This document shows positions 22,003 through 30,807 of a stretch of 35,467 nucleotides of DNA, in pieces (position 1 is the first letter of the stretch; every line of letters starts with the position of its first letter). A program made the translations under genes and the position numbers. The notes below the pieces were generated by a model, which did not search any database, was not told the origin of the DNA, and saw nothing but the letters and a program-made list of their open reading frames with translations. Source of the stretch: Clostridiales bacterium (GTDB taxonomy: Bacteria > Bacillota > Clostridia > Oscillospirales > CAG-272). The stretch is taken from contig JAEEJH010000082.1 of NCBI GenBank assembly GCA_016281775.1, positions 1 to 35,467 of the forward strand, written 5' to 3'.

Positions 22003-23838
22003 TTATTTTTTCTTCTTTTTAAGAAGTATCACGACTACCGCGGCTACGGCGGCGGCAACGACTACGCCGATAACGATCCACAGCCATGTGAGGTTCGGTT
22101 TGTCGGCAGGTTTTACTGTCGGCTTGGTCTCGGCGGGTTTGTTTTCTTTCGTTTCCGCCGGTTTCGGCTCGGTGTCAGCCGGTTTGGTTTCGGCCGGTTT
22201 GGTTTCCTTCGGTTCGGTCACGGCGGGTTCGGTCTCTTCTTCAGCGACCATGGCGGTCAGTGACTTGAAGTAGAATACTTCGCCGTCTTCGCCCATGGCG
22301 TTCGGGTCGATTCTTATCGATCTGACCTGACCTTCCCAGTTGCCCTGGTCGTCGTCACGCATATCGATCTCGAGATCGGTCCATTCGGACGCCGCTTCAA
22401 ATTCATACGTGATATGGTTGGCGGCAAGTTCACGGTTGACCTTCGTCGTATAGTAGATCTCGCCCGTGCAGTCGGATTCGGTCATATATCTTAAAACGAG
22501 TATGACGAATTTGTCGCCGTCGAAGAAGTTAGCCTTTGCCATCGGGATCGTGAAGAACGGGTCGCAGCTCGGTCCCTGTTCGTCGTCGACGACCGTGACT
22601 TTCATGCACTGACGTTCTTCGTCATATTCGACTGTGCAGTCGTTGTCGCCTTTGATCTTTGAGACGACCGCCGGATCGGAGAAGTCGAATACGAGTATCG
22701 ATTCTCTGCCGTCGCCGGGAGCCGGTTCGGTCTCGGCGGGTTCAGTCTCGGTCGGGGTGGTGATGAGTTCGGTCGGCATAGTCTCGAGCTCTTCAGCCTC
22801 GCGGCTGACCGGGATCAGGCTCGTGCGATGGATCTCGCCGGGGAGTCCGGCGCCGTCGCCGTGCGTACCGATCCAGAGGCGGTCGGCAGCATAGTAGCAG
22901 CCGCTGATGGCGCCTACGCCGTCTTCAAGTTCGAATTCGGTAACTTTGGAAAGGTCCGCTTTGTTCAGTATGGTGATCGTGGAGCCGTAAGAGGATACGA
23001 ACACGTATTCGCCCGCGGTGCTTATGCCGTAAGCTTCTTCAACTGCAACTTTTTCAAGGATGTTCTTGCCGTCTTTGTCTATCTTTACGACGTGGCTGCC
23101 CTTGGAGCCGCCCTTTTCAAGGAAGCAAAGATAGATATAACCGTCGGTGTCTACCGTGAGGTAGCCCGGGTCGTTCTGCGAACCGGTAAGCTCGTTGTAG
23201 TCGACTACGCCGTCAACGCCGAACTCGGTGTAGAGGTGCATATTCTCAACGTCCGTGACGTCGTAGCAGCGGATGGTGTCTTTGTCATAGCAGGTAGCTA
23301 CGTATACGAGCACCTTGTCGCCTATCTTACGCGACGCAACGCCGTTTATACCGGTGTGGTCCGCGCCGAGGTTCTCGGTGATATAGGAGACTTGCTGCAG
23401 ATATCCGTCTGCGTCGGGGTTCGGGTTGACGCAGGCGAGGGAGATGTACGGAGAGGCGGGCACGTCGTGCGTGATGCCTACGAACATATAGCCTCTGCAG
23501 TCGATGGCGATGCCCTTCGGATAGTTGGAGTTGGCGGTGACGCCGTCGTCATTTTCTATCTCGGGCAGATATTCGCCGATGCGTTCGCCGGTAACGGCGT
23601 CAAATTTCGTTACGTGACGGTAATTCTGAAGAAATCCGCCGTATACGTATTTGCCGTCGGGCGAAGCCGCGAAACCTCTCATCTGGAAGCCGCTTCCCTC
23701 TTCAAGGCCGTCAAGCGAAAGGAAGAGCTCAGTCGTCACGTTCTGAAATACGGTGTCGTCCACACCGGCAAAAGCAGGTACGGCGGCGACAAGCGCGAAC
23801 AGAGCGCAAAGAACTATTGCTAAAATTTTCTTGATCAT
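22003..23838 (-). CDS. Secreted beta-propeller surface protein with C-terminal membrane anchor
   Basis: 611 residues. Signal peptide (1-25, ending AFA). Residues about 30-340 show repeated strand patterns with DGKYVYGGF, DCRGYMFVG, DTDGYIYLC and YAADRLWIGTHG, as in NHL/YncE-like propellers. A short TEP linker (about 350-370) leads to a jelly-roll-like domain (about 375-535, SDPAVVSKIKGD ... IRSIRIDP), possibly carbohydrate-binding. A Lys-Pro-Thr-Glu stalk (about 540-585) precedes one membrane helix (LTWLWIVIGVVVAAAVAAVV) and a KKKKK stop. There is no LPXTG motif; it is held by the membrane helix. The first ATG at 23848-23850 overlaps the SD GGAGG; the ATG at 23836-23838 is better. Ligand unknown. 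Confidence 0.8.
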   Translation of the reverse strand: MIKKILAIVLCALFALVAAVPAFAGVDDTVFQNVTTELFLSLDGLEEGSGFQMRGFAASPDGKYVYGGFLQNYRHVTKFDAVTGERIGEYLPEIENDDGVTANSNYPKGIAIDCRGYMFVGITHDVPASPYISLACVNPNPDADGYLQQVSYITENLGADHTGINGVASRKIGDKVLVYVATCYDKDTIRCYDVTDVENMHLYTEFGVDGVVDYNELTGSQNDPGYLTVDTDGYIYLCFLEKGGSKGSHVVKIDKDGKNILEKVAVEEAYGISTAGEYVFVSSYGSTITILNKADLSKVTEFELEDGVGAISGCYYAADRLWIGTHGDGAGLPGEIHRTSLIPVSREAEELETMPTELITTPTETEPAETEPAPGDGRESILVFDFSDPAVVSKIKGDNDCTVEYDEERQCMKVTVVDDEQGPSCDPFFTIPMAKANFFDGDKFVILVLRYMTESDCTGEIYYTTKVNRELAANHITYEFEAASEWTDLEIDMRDDDQGNWEGQVRSIRIDPNAMGEDGEVFYFKSLTAMVAEEETEPAVTEPKETKPAETKPADTEPKPAETKENKPAETKPTVKPADKPNLTWLWIVIGVVVAAAVAAVVVILLKKKKK

Positions 23839-23864
23839 AATATCCTCCATATGATTTTTTTCGT

Positions 23865-23893
23865 ATTATAGCACAACAAAAATGAAAAGTCAA
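23865..23893 (-). promoter_or_regulatory. Promoter of the beta-propeller surface protein gene
   Basis: On minus: -35 TTGACT (23888-23893), 17-bp spacer, extended -10 TGC-TATAAT (23865-23870). Confidence 0.85.
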
Positions 23894-23900
23894 CACATTT

Positions 23901-24584
23901 TTAATTATTTAACATAATGCTTACCTCTCCGCTCCTGAATTTAAATATTTTGCCGTTTTTTTCGCATAAAAGGCTGAAATCGTCGCCGATACCGGCGTAA
24001 GAATACTCCTCGCCGTTTATAAAACAGGTCTTTCCTTCCAGATACGAGCGCTCTCTGTAATAGCCGATAAACGAAGTTTCGGGCAGTTTTTCATATACGG
24101 CGGCAAATTCCGATAAAACGGCGAGCGTTATTTTTTCATTATCCGCTTCGCCGTCGCCGTACAGGCCGCCCGCGATATCCGGCGCTTCTCTGCCCGGATC
24201 GACGGTATTTATGCCGATACCGAGCACCGCGAAACCTTCCGTCACGTTAGATTCGGTGAGTATTCCGCAGACTTTTTTACCGTCTTTATATATATCGTTC
24301 ACCCATTTGATCTTGCAGTCGAAGCCGAGGCCGTTTATCGCGCGGCAGACGGCGACGGCGGCGGCGGGCGTTATCAGCGTCATATCGGCAAACTTCGGCC
24401 GGAGTATCAGGCTCATATACAATCCGCCTTCGGGCGAATAAAAGCTTTTGCCGTGCCTGCCTCTGCCGCCGGTCTGCATATCGGCGACTATGACCGTACC
24501 TTCCGGCGCGCCGTTTTGCGCCTCCCGTTTTGCCTCGTCGTTAGTCGAAACGAGCGTTTTATACCGTTTTATTTCATATTTCAT
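23901..24584 (-). CDS. birA: Biotin--[acetyl-CoA-carboxylase] ligase (monofunctional)
   Basis: 227 residues. It attaches biotin to carboxylase carrier domains through biotinyl-AMP. Motifs: STNDEAK (13-19), GGRGRHGKSF (39-48) for biotinyl-AMP binding, KWVNDI with the catalytic Lys, and GILTESN. There is no N-terminal winged helix, so it is a group I ligase without repressor function. The frame can be read from a GTG at 24591-24593, but that codon overlaps the SD GAGGT; the ATG at 24582-24584 is the better start. It is divergent from the glycosidase-like gene across 115 bases. Confidence 0.93.
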   Translation of the reverse strand: MKYEIKRYKTLVSTNDEAKREAQNGAPEGTVIVADMQTGGRGRHGKSFYSPEGGLYMSLILRPKFADMTLITPAAAVAVCRAINGLGFDCKIKWVNDIYKDGKKVCGILTESNVTEGFAVLGIGINTVDPGREAPDIAGGLYGDGEADNEKITLAVLSEFAAVYEKLPETSFIGYYRERSYLEGKTCFINGEEYSYAGIGDDFSLLCEKNGKIFKFRSGEVSIMLNN

Positions 24585-24602
24585 ACCGGTCACCTCTTTT
24601 AT

Positions 24603-24630
24603 ATTATATCACGTTTTTTTCTTATGTCAA
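24603..24630 (-). promoter_or_regulatory. Promoter of birA
   Basis: On minus: TTGACA (24625-24630), 16-bp spacer, extended -10 TGA-TATAAT (24603-24608). Confidence 0.85.
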
Positions 24631-24644
24631 TTCCCGTTTTGCTA

Positions 24645-24673
24645 TTGCAAATCGTAAAATTTTATGGTATCAT
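24645..24673 (+). promoter_or_regulatory. Promoter of the GH99-like gene
   Basis: -35 TTGCAA (24645-24650), 17-bp spacer, extended -10 TGG-TATCAT (24668-24673), 27 bases before the ATG. Confidence 0.65.
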
Positions 24674-24699
24674 TATAAAAAACGCATCAGGAGGCGGAT

Positions 24700-26271
24700 A
24701 TGAAGGATTTTTCAAACGGACTGCTCGCGGGTACGGACGCGCTCGGCAGAACTCTGCCGCATGACGGAGAATGCCCCGAAAGACGCAAGAACAGACAGGT
24801 AGGTTTATTCTATTTCTTATGGTGCGGCGAACACGGCCGCCACGCGCCGCTCGATATTTCAAAGATCGTCGCCGCGCATCCCGACGCAGGATATCATCCC
24901 GAATTATGGGGCAATATCGGGCAGATGCACCACTGGGGCGAGCCGTTTTACGGCTATTACTACTCCGACGACGAATGGGTAGTCAGAAAACATATGAAGC
25001 TTTTGATGGAAGCGGACGTCGATTTTCTGTTCTTTGATACCACCAACGCCGTGATCTACGAGAAAAACTCGAAGATCGTCCTTTCGGTGCTTCAGGAATA
25101 TCACGATCAGGGCTTCAAGATACCGAAAATCATGTTCTACACGAACACTCAGTCGGGTAAGACCGTGCAGAAAATATACGAGGCGATATACAAGCCGAAA
25201 TTCTGCCCCGACACGTGGTTTTACTACGACGGCAAACCTCTGATAATCGCGATAGAGGAAGAATGCTCGCCCGAGTGTAAAGAGTTCTTCAACATTCAGA
25301 AATCACAGTGGCCTAACGAGCCGGACAAGATCGGCGGCTGGCCTTGGATGGATTTCACAAGGCCTCAGAGAGTTTTCAAAAACGAAAAAGGCGAGGATCA
25401 GGTCATAAACGTCTCCGTCGCTCAGCATCCGCAGATACGTTTCGGCGACTCCGTGCTTTACGGAGAAACGACGAACCGCGGCAGAGCGTTCCACAACGGC
25501 GAAAACGATCACAGCGAAGGTTCGCTTCTCTACGGTTACAACTTTGCCGAACAGTTCGACCGCGCTATCGAGACCGACCCGCCCGTGGTTTTGGTCACCG
25601 GCTGGAACGAATGGATCGCCGGCCGCTGGCAGGGCATACCTGAACGCCCGATAATGTTCGTCGACTGCTGCAACTGCGAATACAGCCGCGACCTTGAAAT
25701 GATGCGCGGCGGTTATTTCGACAACTATTTCATGCAGTTTATTTCATACGTCAGAAAATACAAGGGCTTCGCTCCGATACCGGCGCACGCCGAAGGCGAG
25801 ATCTCCGCGTACGATCTGCCCGACGACGGAGCGTTTGAGCGCGATAACGAAGGATACGGCACGCATTACGTCAACAAGACCGGCAGAAACGCTATAGTTC
25901 AGATCGACGTCACGCATAAAAACGGAAAGATCTCGTTTACGGTCAAAGCGAAAGACGCGCTCAAAGGCAAAGACGAAGGCGATTTCATGGTACTGTTCAT
26001 CAGAACGGAAAAAGGAACGTTCCTTGCTTCCGGTGAAAAACTGTATGCGCTCTCCGACGGTTTTGAACGCACGCCGGTCGCTGATATCGTACGGAAGACC
26101 GGCGAAAAAACCGTAACGTATGAGATACCGCTCGGCACATTAGGCGCGGAAAAAGATATACTTTTCAAAGCCGCGGACAGTACGGAAAAATATACGTCGG
26201 TCGAAGACTTCTACGATAAAGGCGACGTCGCCCCTCTCGGCAGACCTTGCTTTATATACAGGATGAAATAA
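24700..26271 (+). CDS. GH71/GH99-like glycoside hydrolase candidate, cytoplasmic
   Basis: 523 residues with no signal peptide. The N-terminal two thirds resemble the TIM-barrel of GH71/GH99-like proteins: VGLFYFLWCGEHG, HHWGEPFYGYYYSDDEWVVRKHMKLL, DVDFLFFDTTNA, PKIMFYTNTQ, and VTGWNEWIAGRW near 300, which is typical of the barrel's C-terminal end. A C-terminal beta domain (about 395-523) looks like a carbohydrate-binding or CBM9/DOMON-type fold. Probable substrate is an alpha-linked oligosaccharide; the exact family and catalytic acids cannot be fixed by eye. SD AGGAGG lies 5 bases before ATG. A GH27 enzyme and a CBM9-like protein are elsewhere in the window. Confidence 0.65.
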   Translation: MKDFSNGLLAGTDALGRTLPHDGECPERRKNRQVGLFYFLWCGEHGRHAPLDISKIVAAHPDAGYHPELWGNIGQMHHWGEPFYGYYYSDDEWVVRKHMKLLMEADVDFLFFDTTNAVIYEKNSKIVLSVLQEYHDQGFKIPKIMFYTNTQSGKTVQKIYEAIYKPKFCPDTWFYYDGKPLIIAIEEECSPECKEFFNIQKSQWPNEPDKIGGWPWMDFTRPQRVFKNEKGEDQVINVSVAQHPQIRFGDSVLYGETTNRGRAFHNGENDHSEGSLLYGYNFAEQFDRAIETDPPVVLVTGWNEWIAGRWQGIPERPIMFVDCCNCEYSRDLEMMRGGYFDNYFMQFISYVRKYKGFAPIPAHAEGEISAYDLPDDGAFERDNEGYGTHYVNKTGRNAIVQIDVTHKNGKISFTVKAKDALKGKDEGDFMVLFIRTEKGTFLASGEKLYALSDGFERTPVADIVRKTGEKTVTYEIPLGTLGAEKDILFKAADSTEKYTSVEDFYDKGDVAPLGRPCFIYRMK

Positions 26272-26282
26272 ACCGTTTCATA

Positions 26283-26339
26283 ACAAAAAGGAGTTGTTTA
26301 AAACCTCGGCAAAAACCGGGGGATCAGCTCCTTTGTTTT
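26283..26339 (+). terminator. Terminator of the GH99-like gene
   Basis: AAAGGAGTTG (26287-26296) pairs with CAGCTCCTTT (26325-26334) with one G-U pair. The arms enclose a small CCTCGG/CCGGGG hairpin and are followed by GTTTTC. It lies about 15 bases past the stop. Confidence 0.6.
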
Positions 26340-26380
26340 CAAAAAAACTTTAGTAAACAACTTCCGCGTACGAATGCACC

Positions 26381-26477
26381 GGGTTTCTTCACCGGAGTTT
26401 TCGTGCGAAGCACCGCGGCGGGGTGCCCCCCACACGCCCGCCGCGAGATATTATTATGGCTCTCGGTGAAGAAACCC
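26381..26477. repeat. Nested inverted-repeat element
   Basis: The outer arms GGGTTTCTTCACCG (26381-26394) and CGGTGAAGAAACCC (26464-26477) are perfect 14-bp complements. Inside, CGCGGCGGG (26414-26422) pairs with CCCGCCGCG (26437-26445). There is no gene inside. It could be a MITE-like remnant or a structured RNA. No transposase and no clear target duplication were seen. Confidence 0.65.
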
Positions 26478-26530
26478 TTTGCGTACCTGCGCTTATTAAG
26501 TAAAAGAGTAATAAATCGGCAACCGCATTT

Positions 26531-27598
26531 TTATTCGTCTGCAAACATTTCTTTATACGCGTCAAGATTTTTTAAGACAGCATAATAGGGAAGTTCGAGC
26601 ATATTTTTCAGATCCTCGGTTAAAGTCGTTGTTCCCGTGATACACATGTCGTTTGTGTCAAACGATACAAGGTTGAATAGCGGTGCGGTATATGTATATT
26701 TACCAGTTATTCCGTCGTATTCCCGTGCACATTTGAACGCCTCTTTAAAACATTCCTCTGCTTCTTCCGTTTTTTTATCGTCCGCACAGTGCTTTGCTTT
26801 TCTTAAATAAAGGTGTGCAAGACCGTACGCTTCGTCAAAATAGTTCCCATCCGGGAAAAAGAGCTTTGTCAGAGAGATCGCCGTGTCGAGCAGAACGGGT
26901 TGATCTTCGTCGAAACTGTACTGCCAGCATAAATAGCGCAGAAGATCACTGAGCATAGTATAAATATGACGCTGTTTTTCTCTCTTTTCTTCATCGCCTT
27001 CAAGGCAGTTCAGATATATCTCCTGTTTCAGCTTCAATATCGGTTTTATATCGGGAAATTTATCTACGTATGCAAGCGCTTCAGTTTTTCTGCCTGCATT
27101 ACACAAACACTGGCATATTCCGTCTATTGAGTCGCATTTCACTTCATCGACGTTTGTTTGCTCAATTACAGTTTTGAATATACTTATCGCTTTTTCCCTC
27201 GCCGTAGCGAATTCTTCTCCGTTCAAACGGTCGGTGGCATCGCACCAAATATCCCAGCCGTACCTGTCAAGCCATTCCATATCGGACGGGAATTCCTTTA
27301 CAGCCCGCTTTGATATTTCAAGTCTATCCTGTATATTGCCCGTTTTGAATGTCTCGTCGTATTGCTTCTGCAGCTCTTCAAGCCGCAATTTGTCGGCGGC
27401 CGCTGAAAAATCAAACAGTTCATCCGTCGTCACGCCGAAAAGCCGTGCGATAGGTACGATAAGTGATAAGTCGGGGCACGCCGCTCCCGTTTCCCATTTA
27501 GAAACAGTCTGATTTGACACGTTCAGTTTTTGTGCGACTTGCTCCTGTGTCATGCCGCGTCTCTGCCGCAGTTGTTTTATTTTTGCGCCTAATTCCAT
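26531..27598 (-). CDS. XRE-family transcriptional regulator with TPR-like sensor domain
   Basis: 355 residues. Residues 4-62 are a classic HTH_3 domain (IKQLRQRRGMTQEQVAQKLNVSNQTVSKWETG). The remaining 290 residues are helical repeats resembling TPRs (for example EEAEECFKEAFKCAREYD). This layout is common in Clostridia for peptide- or stress-responsive regulators; the ligand is unknown. The frame is open to 27757, but SD AGAGGG lies 8 bases before the ATG at 27596-27598, and the HTH begins there. No dedicated partner gene is next to it. Confidence 0.85.
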   Translation of the reverse strand: MELGAKIKQLRQRRGMTQEQVAQKLNVSNQTVSKWETGAACPDLSLIVPIARLFGVTTDELFDFSAAADKLRLEELQKQYDETFKTGNIQDRLEISKRAVKEFPSDMEWLDRYGWDIWCDATDRLNGEEFATAREKAISIFKTVIEQTNVDEVKCDSIDGICQCLCNAGRKTEALAYVDKFPDIKPILKLKQEIYLNCLEGDEEKREKQRHIYTMLSDLLRYLCWQYSFDEDQPVLLDTAISLTKLFFPDGNYFDEAYGLAHLYLRKAKHCADDKKTEEAEECFKEAFKCAREYDGITGKYTYTAPLFNLVSFDTNDMCITGTTTLTEDLKNMLELPYYAVLKNLDAYKEMFADE

Positions 27599-27656
27599 TT
27601 TATAATCCCTCTTTCGCATTATTGAAAGTAATAGCTCGGGGTTCTTTCTGATTCTT

Positions 27657-27685
27657 ATTATAATAAATGAGTATGTAAAAGTCAA
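27657..27685 (-). promoter_or_regulatory. Promoter of the XRE-TPR regulator
   Basis: On minus: TTGACT (27680-27685), 17-bp spacer, TATAAT (27657-27662). Confidence 0.82.
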
Positions 27686-27785
27686 TAACGCGGTTTTAGA
27701 GAAAAATCCGCATGACAAGCGGAAAACCCATTCGAGCAAAACCGTCAAGCGATGCATATTGAATTGTCATTTTCAATTTCCTGCG

Positions 27786-28004
27786 CCGCCCCTCGATTGA
27801 AGATTGAGGAACGGGGGGGAGGAAGAGGGTTTGGGAGATACGAGGGCGGGGTCTCCCAAGGGAGGCGCCTTGCGCCGAACAAAACGTCGCCGACGGCGAC
27901 ACCTTATAAGTTCGGCGTATCGCGCCGAATTTAGCTTGCGAAGCAAATTTAGCTATGCGGAGCATAATTTAGCTCGCCCGACGGGCGAATTTAGCTCGTC
28001 TCCA
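27786..28004. repeat. Dispersed hairpin-repeat element with AATTTAGCT array
   Basis: A chain of short hairpins with no coding potential. The left part has CCTC...GAGG near 27791-27809 and a G-rich AGAGGGTTTGGG stretch. The middle has CTCCC/GGGAG (27853-27864), GGCGC/GCGCC (27864-27876), GTCGCC-GAC-GGCGAC (27886-27900) and TTCGGCG/CGCCGAA (27911-27929). The right part has four exact copies of AATTTAGCT (27928, 27946, 27966, 27988), separated by tiny hairpins with GNN triloops: TGC-GAA-GCA, ATGC-GGA-GCAT and CGCCC-GAC-GGGCG. A related start is seen at 35402 to the window end. Confidence 0.8.
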
Positions 28005-28015
28005 TTCTCAATTCA

Positions 28016-28039
28016 AAAAGGCCGCGTGAGCAGCCTTTT
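28016..28039 (-). terminator. Terminator of the S1 / DUF3048 / CBM9-like operon
   Basis: On minus AAAAGGCTGC pairs with GCGGCCTTTT (one G-U pair) around a 4-base loop, followed by T-rich sequence. It lies 3 bases past the CBM9-like stop. Confidence 0.75.
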
Positions 28040-28041
28040 CC

Positions 28042-28650
28042 TTATTCAATTATAAACTTTGCGAAGTATTCCGGCCGGTGAAAGTCCGGTTTTTCCGTAC
28101 ATATCGGCGAAAACGAGCCGTAATGCGGTATATCGCAATCGTCGCCGCATTTGTAGAAATTGCCGTAAAACACGTCGCCCTTCTCAAAATCGCAGTTTCC
28201 GTAAACCTTTTTTATGATATCGAGCCCGACTCTTACGGTCACAGACCATTCTTTTTCCGTCTTTTCCGCTTTTACCTCGGGATATTTGCCCGTTATCTCG
28301 TTTATCGGCGTTCTGCTGCCTCTGCCCTCTCCGTAAGCGGAAAGTATCGCGCCGTTTGAATTCATCTCGCAGTTGATATAGCCGCCCGGTTTATACGCGG
28401 CGAAAAATTCGAGGCAGCTGTCTTTATACACGGGATCGCCGTTATTCTTATAAATCGCTCTCGGGTTTGATTCTTTGACCGTGAGTTTTGCGTAAAAACC
28501 GTCGCCCGGCACGTATACCGCCTGCGCGTACGCTTCGGGACGGTACTCACCGCCCCAGACGTATTCGGATATAGGCGCTTTTTCGATCTTATCCCAGTTT
28601 ACCGGCGCATTCACCGTTTTTACTCTGTATTCTTTCATTATCCGCATCAT
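28042..28650 (-). CDS. CBM9-like carbohydrate-binding family protein
   Basis: About 202 residues, no signal peptide. It matches the single-domain carbohydrate-binding family 9-like proteins of Clostridia: WDKIEKAPISEYVWG, a long central FYAKLTVKESNPRAIY, then VYKDSCLEFFAAYKP and GYINCEMNSNGAIL. The role is unknown; family members are predicted to bind sugars. The ATG at 28648-28650 overlaps the stop of the DUF3048 gene (ATGA), giving translational coupling; ATGs at 28645-28647 and 28636-28638 are alternatives, and no strong SD separates them. Confidence 0.7.
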   Translation of the reverse strand: MMRIMKEYRVKTVNAPVNWDKIEKAPISEYVWGGEYRPEAYAQAVYVPGDGFYAKLTVKESNPRAIYKNNGDPVYKDSCLEFFAAYKPGGYINCEMNSNGAILSAYGEGRGSRTPINEITGKYPEVKAEKTEKEWSVTVRVGLDIIKKVYGNCDFEKGDVFYGNFYKCGDDCDIPHYGSFSPICTEKPDFHRPEYFAKFIIE

Positions 28651-29774
28651 TCCATCACCACTCTGCCTCTCTGCGAGGTCGACATCACGGCTATATAGGT
28701 ACTGCCCGCCGATACTGTGAGCGGAGTTTTGCCGTCGGCTTCGTACAGTTTGATCGGATATTCGCCGCCGGTCCTCGTCCACGATATCGGGATATAACTG
28801 CCGCCGTAAACGTAATATCCCGTGCCTTTGCCTGAGGCGCTTATATTCAGCTCGCCCGTCGCAGAGTTTATGACGCTCTGGTCGGCGAAGATTATCAGTA
28901 TATTCGTAAACGTCAGCTGTTTGCCGGTCCCGGCGTCGATATGCTTGTCGCCGTACTGGAATCTCGAATATGAATTCGTAAGAGTCGAAAACGTAAAAGA
29001 TACGTTCATATTCGCGGAAAACTGTATCGACAGTTTGGAGCAGTGCTTGCCGTCCGGCATTTCTCTGTTCTGTAAAACGTCAAGTATTCTGTACGGCACA
29101 ACGGCTTTGTCTGTCTTGAGCTCTATACCGAGCGCCTGCGCGCGGAATTTGAGCCCCGAACCTTTTGCGAGTATGCTGTTTTCGGATCCGCGTTCCGCTA
29201 TGAGCTGCGCGTTGCGCTCAAATCCCGGTTCGAGTTCGCCTACGATCGCGTCGAGCGCGGTTATTTCGCGCTTCGCTGCGAGTTCTTTGCCTGCCGCGGT
29301 AGATCCGGCGAGGGCTATCATCGCGTCGTGATTAGCCGCAAAATCGTAAAAATACGTTCTCGAGTCGATGACCGGTCCGACGTTATTTACGTTTGAAAGA
29401 CTTGAATAAACTGCGAGCAGTCTCGTCATACCGCCTTCGACCGCGGCTTCGTAAACGATACCTGCTTCGGAAAGACCGTACTGCGGCGCGGCGAGGCGGT
29501 CGTTCTTTATAACTATCGCGACAGGACGCGAGCCCGACAGATCTTTTTCGATAAGTTCGCCCGTGAGCGGATCCGTATATTTTTCGGTCACGGGTATCTG
29601 TTCCGTTGCCGCTTCGGTGCCGGGTTCAGTCCGCGGTTCCGTCTCGGCTTCGGTCGTGGCCGTATATTTTTTAATTATACCGTTTATGTCGTTTATCGTA
29701 TCGCACGAGCATAAAACGGCCGTGAGCGCGACCAAAAGCAGCGCGGTTATGATCTTCAACGTCTTTTTCTTCAT
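28647..29774 (-). CDS. DUF3048 (YerB-type) lipoprotein
   Basis: 375 residues. The lipoprotein signal peptide has lipobox LCSC. A short Thr-Glu-Pro linker (about 35-60) follows, then the DUF3048 domain: RPVAIVIKNDRLAAPQYGLSEAGIVYEA, EGGMTRLLAVYS, VGPVIDSRTYFYDFA in its first half and a C-terminal half with YYVYGGSYIPISWTR. YerB-like proteins are extracytoplasmic with unknown enzymology. The frame opens at 29828; SD AAAGGA lies 8 bases before the ATG at 29772-29774, which starts the signal peptide. It follows the S1-domain gene by 16 bases. Confidence 0.9.
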   Translation of the reverse strand: MKKKTLKIITALLLVALTAVLCSCDTINDINGIIKKYTATTEAETEPRTEPGTEAATEQIPVTEKYTDPLTGELIEKDLSGSRPVAIVIKNDRLAAPQYGLSEAGIVYEAAVEGGMTRLLAVYSSLSNVNNVGPVIDSRTYFYDFAANHDAMIALAGSTAAGKELAAKREITALDAIVGELEPGFERNAQLIAERGSENSILAKGSGLKFRAQALGIELKTDKAVVPYRILDVLQNREMPDGKHCSKLSIQFSANMNVSFTFSTLTNSYSRFQYGDKHIDAGTGKQLTFTNILIIFADQSVINSATGELNISASGKGTGYYVYGGSYIPISWTRTGGEYPIKLYEADGKTPLTVSAGSTYIAVMSTSQRGRVVME

Positions 29775-29790
29775 CTTGTACATCCTTTCG

Positions 29791-30726
29791 TTATGGGCCG
29801 AACACGGTTTCGACGACTTTCTCCGCATACGGCGGCGAATACAGCCAGCGGTATATATGCGTTACGTCGGCTCCGGTGAAATACTTCAGCTCAGGACGGC
29901 GGCTTTTTTCGAGTGCGCCTACGACGACGAGCTTTACTTTCATCTTTTTGCTGTCCGTGTTCTTTATGTAAACGGCGACCTCGTCGCCCGGTTCCAGACC
30001 TTCTCTGTATTCTGAAAGCCCCGATAAATTCGGCATGAGCTCTATGAAAACTCCGTAAGGTTCCGTCCCGCGGACTATGCCCCTGACCGTCTGCCCCGGG
30101 TAAAAGCCGGCGGCGTTCTCTTCCCACGAGCCGAGAAGCTCTTTGAGCGTCACGAACATACGGAACGGCTCTCCTTCGATATTGCGTACGACGCACCTGA
30201 GAGCCATGGCGGTGCGCAGTCTGTCGGACGCGTGAGAAATGCGCGATACGGATATGCAGTCTATCGGCAGAAGCGCCGGTACACCGCAGCCGACGTCGAC
30301 GAACGCTCCGAATTTCTCCGTATGCGTGACGCGGCACGGTATGACGTCCCCCGGCAAAAGATACGAAAGATATCCGTTGATACAGTCTTTCTGCGCTTCG
30401 GCTCTTGAAAGCAGCGCTTTTCTCTCGCCTCCGTGCGTTATTATATCCTTTACTTTAAAGCAAACGGGCTTGCCTACGCGCGTTATTACGGCGATATCCT
30501 TGACGGACGAGCCGTCGGGGCTGTATACCGCGTCTTCTTTCGGTATTATACCGAACATGTTTCCGAGCGCGACCGTGAGATTCAGATCGCGGTCACAGCA
30601 GATCACCGTGCTCTCGAGTATCTTGCCCGTTTCTTTCGCTAAACGAAGCCCCGCCTCGCTTCTTATGAATTCCGTATTTTCTCTCGTGCCGGAAAGGCAT
30701 CCTTCCGGCGCAAAGCTGTTCTGCAT
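29791..30726 (-). CDS. S1 RNA-binding domain protein (ribosomal protein S1-like)
   Basis: 311 residues with an unassigned N-terminal part (about 1-125). Two S1 OB-folds follow: DVIPCRVTHTEKFGAFVDVG (about 128-190) and QTVRGIVRGTEPYGVFIELM (about 210-275). It probably binds RNA or the ribosome and is a common extra S1-like protein beside the larger IspH-S1. The frame opens at 30759, but GGAGG 8 bases before the ATG at 30724-30726 decides the start. It heads the three-gene unit with DUF3048 and the CBM9-like gene. Confidence 0.85.
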   Translation of the reverse strand: MQNSFAPEGCLSGTRENTEFIRSEAGLRLAKETGKILESTVICCDRDLNLTVALGNMFGIIPKEDAVYSPDGSSVKDIAVITRVGKPVCFKVKDIITHGGERKALLSRAEAQKDCINGYLSYLLPGDVIPCRVTHTEKFGAFVDVGCGVPALLPIDCISVSRISHASDRLRTAMALRCVVRNIEGEPFRMFVTLKELLGSWEENAAGFYPGQTVRGIVRGTEPYGVFIELMPNLSGLSEYREGLEPGDEVAVYIKNTDSKKMKVKLVVVGALEKSRRPELKYFTGADVTHIYRWLYSPPYAEKVVETVFGP

Positions 30727-30807
30727 ATCGTGTTCCTCCGCTTTCGATAACTGATACATAGTATTAGCGGAGATGAAATTTTATGCAATACGCTTTATGC
30801 GAATATT

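Noticed and set aside
22828..23823. 331-codon plus-strand frame
   Set aside because: Antisense to the propeller domain; no SD and no recognisable domain.
26381..26477. Insertion sequence
   Set aside because: Inverted repeats are present but there is no transposase and no clear target duplication.
27928..27996. Regular repeats resembling a CRISPR array
   Set aside because: Repeats are only 9 bases, the spacers are self-complementary hairpins of 9-13 bases, and no cas genes are present.
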